A stretch of 64,000 nucleotides of DNA from Pseudocercospora fijiensis CIRAD86. Its lineage: Eukaryota; Ascomycota; Dothideomycetes; Mycosphaerellales; Mycosphaerellaceae. The notes under the pieces are model-generated. The model made no database searches and was not told the origin of the DNA. It saw only the letters and a list, made by a program, of their open reading frames with translations. The position numbers and the translations under genes were made by a program. The first letter of the stretch is position 1, and each line of letters starts with the position of its first letter. This document shows, one piece after another, positions 58,041-64,000 of this stretch. The stretch spans positions 3,894,273-3,958,272 of the forward strand of contig NW_006921533.1 of NCBI RefSeq assembly GCF_000340215.1. The letters run 5' to 3'.

Positions 58041-61000
58041 TACTAAGGGTAGCGGTCCGATATGCCTCTAAAAAGAATAACTCGTATAGCGACCCGATAG
58101 CTAAGCGATAGTAGAATACTACCTATAGGCCCTACTAGCGACTTAGGCGAATCGTCTCTACTCTTAGAAGCGCTAAGTAGTCGAGAATAGTCGCCGGCGG
58201 ACTAACTCCGCGGTAGGGAATCGTAGGCCGATACTATAAGCGGAGCCCTTCTAGAAGGAACGCCTAGGGTCGAGGAAGTCGAAGAAAACGACTTTATAAG
58301 CGACGCTTACGTACCGATAGGCGTAGAGGGAAGTAACGACGATAACGACGAATAGCTAGCGGCCCGGTTTGCGGACGTAAAGGTAGAGCAACGGAGGCTC
58401 CTACTAAAGAAGCTTACTCGTTTCGAGAAAGATAACGAAAAGCTTACTAAGGAAATAGGCCGCTAGGCCGACCCTTCGAGGTCTACCGCCTTAGAATCCG
58501 AAGCTATCCCGTCCTCGTCGCGCCTTCCGCCGACACTATATACCGCCGGTGGACCCTATACGGATAGCCGTAAGCGGATAGCCTCCCTAACCGATTACGG
58601 GCTACTACCTAAGAGAACTATTAAGGATCCTCCGATATATAAGGGCAAAAGCCTAAAGGAGCACCGCGAATAGTATATAGCGTACGAGATCGCTTTCCTC
58701 TAGGTACCGTATATCTACGACTCCGATCGGTCTAAGATTACCTACGCTATATAGTTCCTAGAGGGAACCTCTAGGGAACTATAGTAGAAATAGTAGCTCT
58801 ATAACGAGAAGCTACCGGAGCTCCTACGGGAATACCGCACCTAGCGATAGTTTACGGACTAGCTACTAGACGAGTTAGATAACCCGATCGCCCGTATACT
58901 CGACATATACGAGAAGTACGCTAAGACTAAGTAGCGCGAGGGTTAAAATTCTAGGAACTTTCTCCTCTATATAGAGACCCTAGAAGAATAGATCGAACCT
59001 TATACTCCTAATTAACTTCTCTTCTATTACTTCTCCCGCCTACGGCCCGAACTACGTATCGCCGTTACGGACTATAACGTAATCCCTAAGGATCGGGAGG
59101 AGCTATACCGCCTAGCGACTACGCTTAAGAAGAACCTAGCTACGAAGGATAAGAAGCCCTAACGCTCTTACCCGGCGTCGTCGCCGGCGAACCCAGATCG
59201 GAGAAAGTCTAAGCTAAGGGAAAAATCTAAGCCTAGGGAAAAGTCTAGGCTAAGAAGAGAAGATAGGGACAAGGGTAAAGACAAAGATCGATCGAGGGAC
59301 TCTAAACCTCGCGCCTTAGCGGCGAATAGTAAGGACAAAGAGATCCGATACTACTACTATAATAAGGTAGGATATATCCGACCCGACTATCCTAAGAAAG
59401 ATAAAGAAAAGAATAGCAACCCTAATAAGTAATAGCTTAGCCGCTCGGGAAAAGCATAGGCTTTATCGTAGCCTCTTCGATAGCGGTAGGGCCTATCCTA
59501 GTATAATCGGAGGAAGCGATCGAAACAGTTAGCAAGGTACAAACTCCGCAAAGAGACCGCTAGCGGATCGCGGTTACTCTCGATACTAGCGCCTAGGTAA
59601 CCCTCCTATAGTAGCGGCTCGTAGTCGAGTAGGAATTGCCTCGTACTAATACAGACCTCCTATACTTATAATAGTTAAAGAATTAGCAGATAACCTGCTA
59701 CGGTACGTATAAGCTAGAGCTTAGTATAACCGATAGCAAGGGCTAGGCGAGAACCTATAAGGTCCTCGTATATAGTATAGACTAGAGCGGAGTCGAACTC
59801 CTACTCGGAAGGTATACCTTACGGTCTACCGGTATCGACATTTAGAATAGGCCGGGGACCTAGATATAGGGCTTTATAGCGTAGCAAATCGAACGCATAT
59901 CGCTAAAGCGCCTAAAGAGAGAGATAAAGAAAGGAGCAACTATCTACTACGTAGGTTAGCTAGGACTAGGGGCCGACGGCGGCACGCTAGCATTCCGAAT
60001 CCTTAATATTACGCTAGGTACCGAACTAACCTTACCTAGCGCGCTCGAATTATATCGAGACGTTTTTAATAAAGACTCCGCGAGCATCCTCCCTTCCTTT
60101 AGGAAGACTAATTACGCGATTAAGTTAGTCGAAGGGAAAGAGCCTCCCTACGGACTACTATATACCCTCTCTCCTCGAAAGCTAGAGGTCCTCCGAGAAT
60201 ATCTCGCTAAGGAGCTTAAGACCGGCCGTATCGTATATAGTACGAGCCCCGCCGGCGCTCCGCTCCTATTTATACCGAAGAAGGATAGAGGCCTACGCCT
60301 TTACGTAGATTATAGGGCATTAAACTCTATTACGATTAAAGATAGGACTCTACTCCCTCTTATCGATAAGACGTTAGACCGACTAGTCGGAGCTAAGTAC
60401 TTTACTATATTAAACCTAAAAGACGCGTACTACCGCATCCGCATTCGAGAAGGTAACGAATAGAAGACTACGTTCCGTACGCGGTATAGCTACTTCGAAT
60501 ATCGCGTTATACCTTTTGGCCTTACTAACGCACTAGCNNNNNNNNNNNNNNNNNNNNNNNNNNNNNNNNNNNNNNNNNNNNNNNNNNNNNNNNNNNNNNN
60601 NNNNNNNNNNNNNNNNNNNNNNNNNNNNNNNNNNNNNACCGCGCTCTAGCCGGCCTACTAGACGATATCTATATAGTATATCTAGACGATATCCTAATCT
60701 ATACTTATAGCGATAGCCTAGAAAGCTACTAGGCTACCGTACGTAGAATCCTTAACCGCCTATAGGCCGCCGACTTGTTCTATAACATTAAGAAGTGCAC
60801 CTTCGCTACTAAAGAGGTCGCGTTCCTAGGTTTTCGCGTTAACCGATAGGGGGTCGCTACCGACCTAGAGAAGGTGTCTACTATTACGGAGTAGCCGATA
60901 CCTAAGTCGATTTAAGAAGTGCAATCCTTCCTTAGATTTGCTAACTTCTACCGACGCTTTATCGATAGATATTCGAAGGTAGTCGCCCTAATTACCGACC

Positions 61001-63290
61001 TCCTTAAAAAGGATATACCGTAGAATTAGGGAGCTAGATAGTAGGGCGCTTTTAAGCTACTAAAGAAGCGGTTTACGACCGCGCTAGTGCTACGACACTT
61101 CGACCTATTAAAGGACCTTCGCTTAGAAACCGACGCCTTAGATTTCAAGCTATTAGGCATCGTTTCCTAGCTTTAGGATAATAGCCTTTAGCACCTAGTA
61201 GCGTTTACCTCGAGGAAGATAATCGAGGCGGAACGGAACTACTAGACTTATAACTAAGAACTCCTCGTAATCGTATATTACTTTAGGACTTAGCGTTACT
61301 ACTTTAGTAGCCTAGCGAAACCCGTCTAGGTCTTTACTAACTATAACAATCTTAAAACTATCTAGACGGTCTAACGGCTAAACCCTCGTTAAGTACGATA
61401 GGCTATATTCCTCGGAGGTTTTAACTTCGAGATTTACTACTAGGCTAGGAAGAATAATCCCGCCGACGGTCCGTTAAAGAGATAGGACTATTAGACCGAG
61501 AACTAGGCGGTAAACTAACTATTGCTAACCCTCTAGCGAAAACTGTTACTAGCAGATAGCGAAGTAATACCGTAGGTAGTTCGCGTTACTTACGCCCGGG
61601 CTATAACAACTAGTAGACTAAGGGAATCTACGACTAAGGAGATCTTAGGCTCCGCTATCGGAGAGAAGGCGGGAACTAAGAGCGAGACGTCCTAACTCGC
61701 TAGTGCTACTAAATATATATAGTGCGTGCTACGCTCGGTCGCTAGGATACTACTAGCTAGCGAAACTATATCGATAGACGTCTCGAGACCCTTCGTTAGC
61801 CTCGTCGCTTAGCTATAGCGCTGCGACGACTTTATCTAGTAGAAGAGAGATAAGCCGGGGGAACGAACGAATACTAGTAGGCTCTAGAAATAGAGATTTA
61901 ATAAGAAAGGCCTACTTCGATATAAGGGTAGACTATATATTCTAGAGGAACAATCGGTCCGCTAGGAAGTCTTATCTATATACTACGATTTAAAACTAGC
62001 GGGCCACTTCGGCGCACTAAAGACTTTAGCACTAGCGTACCGATCGCTATACTAGCCGGAGATAGAACGAGACGTTAAGGAATACGTTAAAACGTATCCT
62101 ATTTATTAGAGGAGTAAGGCGAATCGCTAGCTACCGTATAGAAAGCTCGCGAGCTTGCTAGTGCCCTCTAAGATCTAGTTAGAAATTAGCTTAGACTTTA
62201 TTACTAAGCTACCGCTAGCGAAACATAAGGGCTCCGTATATAATAGCATCCTCGTAATTGTCGATAGGCTATCTAAAATAGCGTTATATATCCCTATATA
62301 GGAAACCTAGAAGACGCTAGACTTTGCGGAATACTTCTTCGAAAGGGTTATATCGAGATTTAGGATACTAGACGGGATTGTTACCGATAGAGGGTCGCTA
62401 TTTACGTTAGGCTTTTAGACTAAACTCTGCTATTAGTACTAGATAAAACGACGGCTATCTACTACGTACTATCCTTAAACCGATAGCTAAACGGAAGTTT
62501 AGAACTAGACTTTAGAAGGTTACCTACGTTCTTTTATTAGCGAAGCGTAGACGGACTAGGTATAGCAACTGCCTTTTACTAAATTTGCATATAATAACTC
62601 TAAGCATTCTAGTATAGGCGAGACACCCTTCTTTATTATTAATAGTAAACACCTAAGATAGTCGGAACTATACGAGGACGTATAGCGAGAGGGGGAGGTA
62701 CTAGTAGTAACGGATAGAATAGAATAGCTAAGAAGCGCGCGTAAGATTGCGACGGAGCACCTATATCGAGCGCAAGCCTACTAGCAGAAAGCGTACAATA
62801 GGCGGTATACAATACTAACGCTAGAGAAGAGCGACCTTGTCCTACTAAGTATAAAGAACCTAAAATTGCGTTAGCCTAGCCGTAAGCTAGGAATGCGATT
62901 CGTAGGGCCTTTCTAAGTAGAAAAAGCTATTAGAACGTAAGCGTATCGCCTAGCACTTCTATCTACCTACTAGATCTATAACGTCTTCTATATATCCCTA
63001 TTACGCCCTTACTATAGAAGAGCCGGCGAAGAATAGGCGAATATAGCCGCGCCCGAGATTCTTCTAGATAGTACTAAGGTATAGGAGGTAGAGAAGATCG
63101 TCGATAAAAGAAGCAAAGATAGACAGACGTAGTATCGCCTACGCTAGAAGGGCTATAACGAGACGTATAATACCTAGGAAGGTAAAAAAAACTTTGAAAA
63201 TATAGATAAGCTTCTCGAAGACTAGGAGAAAGCGAATAATAGGCGTAGAAAAGGAAAGAAGAAAAAAGGATAAGTATAGAATTATTGCAT
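58041..63290 (+). mobile_element. Gypsy-3: third Ty3/Gypsy chromovirus, RIP-degraded, with assembly gap
   Basis: Plus-strand gag near 58.6-59.2 kb contains GKSLKEHRE, then SKITYAI and FLEGTSREL. A zinc knuckle near 59.35 kb has lost its first Cys codons (YYYNKVGYIRPDYPKK). A protease-like VTLDTSA lies near 59.58 kb. RT spans 60.1-61.0 kb ([35 protein letters not shown]; after the gap VYLDDILIYTYSDSLE). RNase H follows, with integrase at 61.95-62.65 kb and a chromodomain at 63.06-63.24 kb (VEKIVDKRSKDRQT; KGYNETYNT; ENIDKLLED). The YLDD active site is unmutated but stops elsewhere make it non-functional. LTRs were not identified. Confidence 0.85.
60538..60637. other. Assembly gap (100 N)
   Basis: Exactly 100 N interrupt the Gypsy-3 RT between LTNALA and RALAGLLDDIYIVYLDDIL. 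By comparison with the normal spacing of RT motifs in this family only about 20-25 nt of element sequence should be missing, so the N count is probably a placeholder. Confidence 0.98.
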
Positions 63291-64000
63291 TACTATATAG
63301 TAGGGTAGCCGCAACCGGCTACTATTAAACTAAAAAGTTTATAAGAACACTAGAGCTCGACGAGTAGGCGGACCGCCTACGGAGCTATTATCTTATATAG
63401 AATAGTAGGATCTAGGCTCCTAACTAGGCCTTAATATAGAGGAAAGGGCCTTATAGCGCCCGAGCCGTTAGTAAGGCGATAGAGGTAAGTATATACGTAG
63501 CTAGTTATTGCCTTTAAACATCTTCTACGCCTAGAAAGCTCTAAGGCCTACCTACGTAGCAACGCCGGCAGCCTTAATAGCACTGCCTATAGTAGTAGTC
63601 GCTAGGGTAGGCTATTACTATAAAGTAGTAATAGTAGGCAGACCGCCTACGGAGCGACTAGTACTAATATTAACTAGTATACTACTATCTTCGTCGCCGA
63701 TAGAGCTACGACGAGGAGTACGTAGAAGTAGCGTACTAGAGCGTATAGTACGTACTTCTATAAGGTCCTCGTCCTTATCTATATCGCTTAACTCCTAGAT
63801 ACTACTATTGCCGCGACGGCGGTATAGCTTAGCCTAGCGAGGGGTACGAGCGCGACGTAGAGGTAGCGAGGGCGAGCTAAGCCTACTAGACATAGCCGTA
63901 GGATTATAGGAGCTATCGGATAGTAGGCTGCCCTCGCTGTCGGTATCGCTAGAAGTAGAGAGACTATTAGGATCCTAGGAAACCTTAGCGGGCTAAGTGC
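63291..64000 (-). pseudogene. Start of a further minus-strand transposon-type ORF, RIP-degraded
   Basis: From ATG 63893 the minus strand reads MSSRLSSPSLPLRRARTPR, then after stops ELSDIDKDEDLIEVRTIRSS and TPRRSSIGDEDSSILVNI. Residue composition is coding-like, but I recognise no family. Two copies of a near-palindromic GTAGGCRGACCGCCTACGGAGC lie at about 63365 and 63632. The region could be the beginning of another element pointing back into the island. Confidence 0.4.

Overview
The window is nuclear DNA of a filamentous ascomycete. The genes have short introns (about 50-200 bp) with fungal GTAAGT/GTATGT-type donors, and the long non-genic tracts carry the marks of repeat-induced point mutation (RIP): few CpA/TpG, abundant TpA, and transposon reading frames full of TAG/TAA. 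Gene content and style suggest Pezizomycotina, plausibly a Dothideomycete; the rank below that is inference.

Layout. (1) 1-6.6 kb: housekeeping and signalling genes, all on the minus strand: a phosducin-like protein (767-1714), the G-protein beta subunit it is expected to fold (2938-4227), and ribosomal protein S29/uS14 (6094-6420). (2) 6614-16741: one RIP-damaged transposon nest. A Mutator-like (MULE) DNA transposon with 43-bp terminal inverted repeats and a 9-bp target duplication was itself hit by a Ty3/Gypsy chromovirus (8094-14808; 187-bp LTRs, 5-bp target duplication). The nest split a divergent promoter of about 250 bp between RPS29 and a DUF4604 gene. (3) 16.8-34.6 kb: normal genes. 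These are DUF4604, a stand-alone AMP-binding enzyme, Pol III subunit RPC4, a short kinesin-3, COX5, a coiled-coil protein with C-terminal Zn2Cys6 and CCCH-like clusters, a damaged relative of that protein, an amidase relic, a secreted S10 carboxypeptidase and GAPDH. (4) about 34.8-64 kb: a second RIP island. It holds low-complexity AT-rich repeats, a Gypsy element (Gypsy-1) interrupted in its reverse transcriptase by Gypsy-2 (42482-54572; 197-bp LTRs, 5-bp target duplication), which is in turn interrupted by a Tad-like LINE (47971-52900; 16-bp target duplication). A third chromovirus (Gypsy-3, with a 100-N assembly gap) and the start of another minus-strand transposon frame follow.

The genes do not form an obvious pathway. 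Functional links I can support: the phosducin-like protein is a co-chaperone for G-beta-gamma assembly, so two G-protein genes sit in tandem; RPC4/kinesin-3 is a head-to-head pair sharing a 438-bp intergenic region; and the two RIP islands abut the promoters of RPS29, DUF4604 and GAPDH. The most unusual items are the MULE-chromovirus nest inside a bidirectional promoter, the strand-asymmetric RIP of the LINE, and the coiled-coil Zn2Cys6/CCCH-like protein with a damaged relative next door. Exon boundaries were worked out by hand from splice signals, reading frame and family conservation; no search or alignment program was run.
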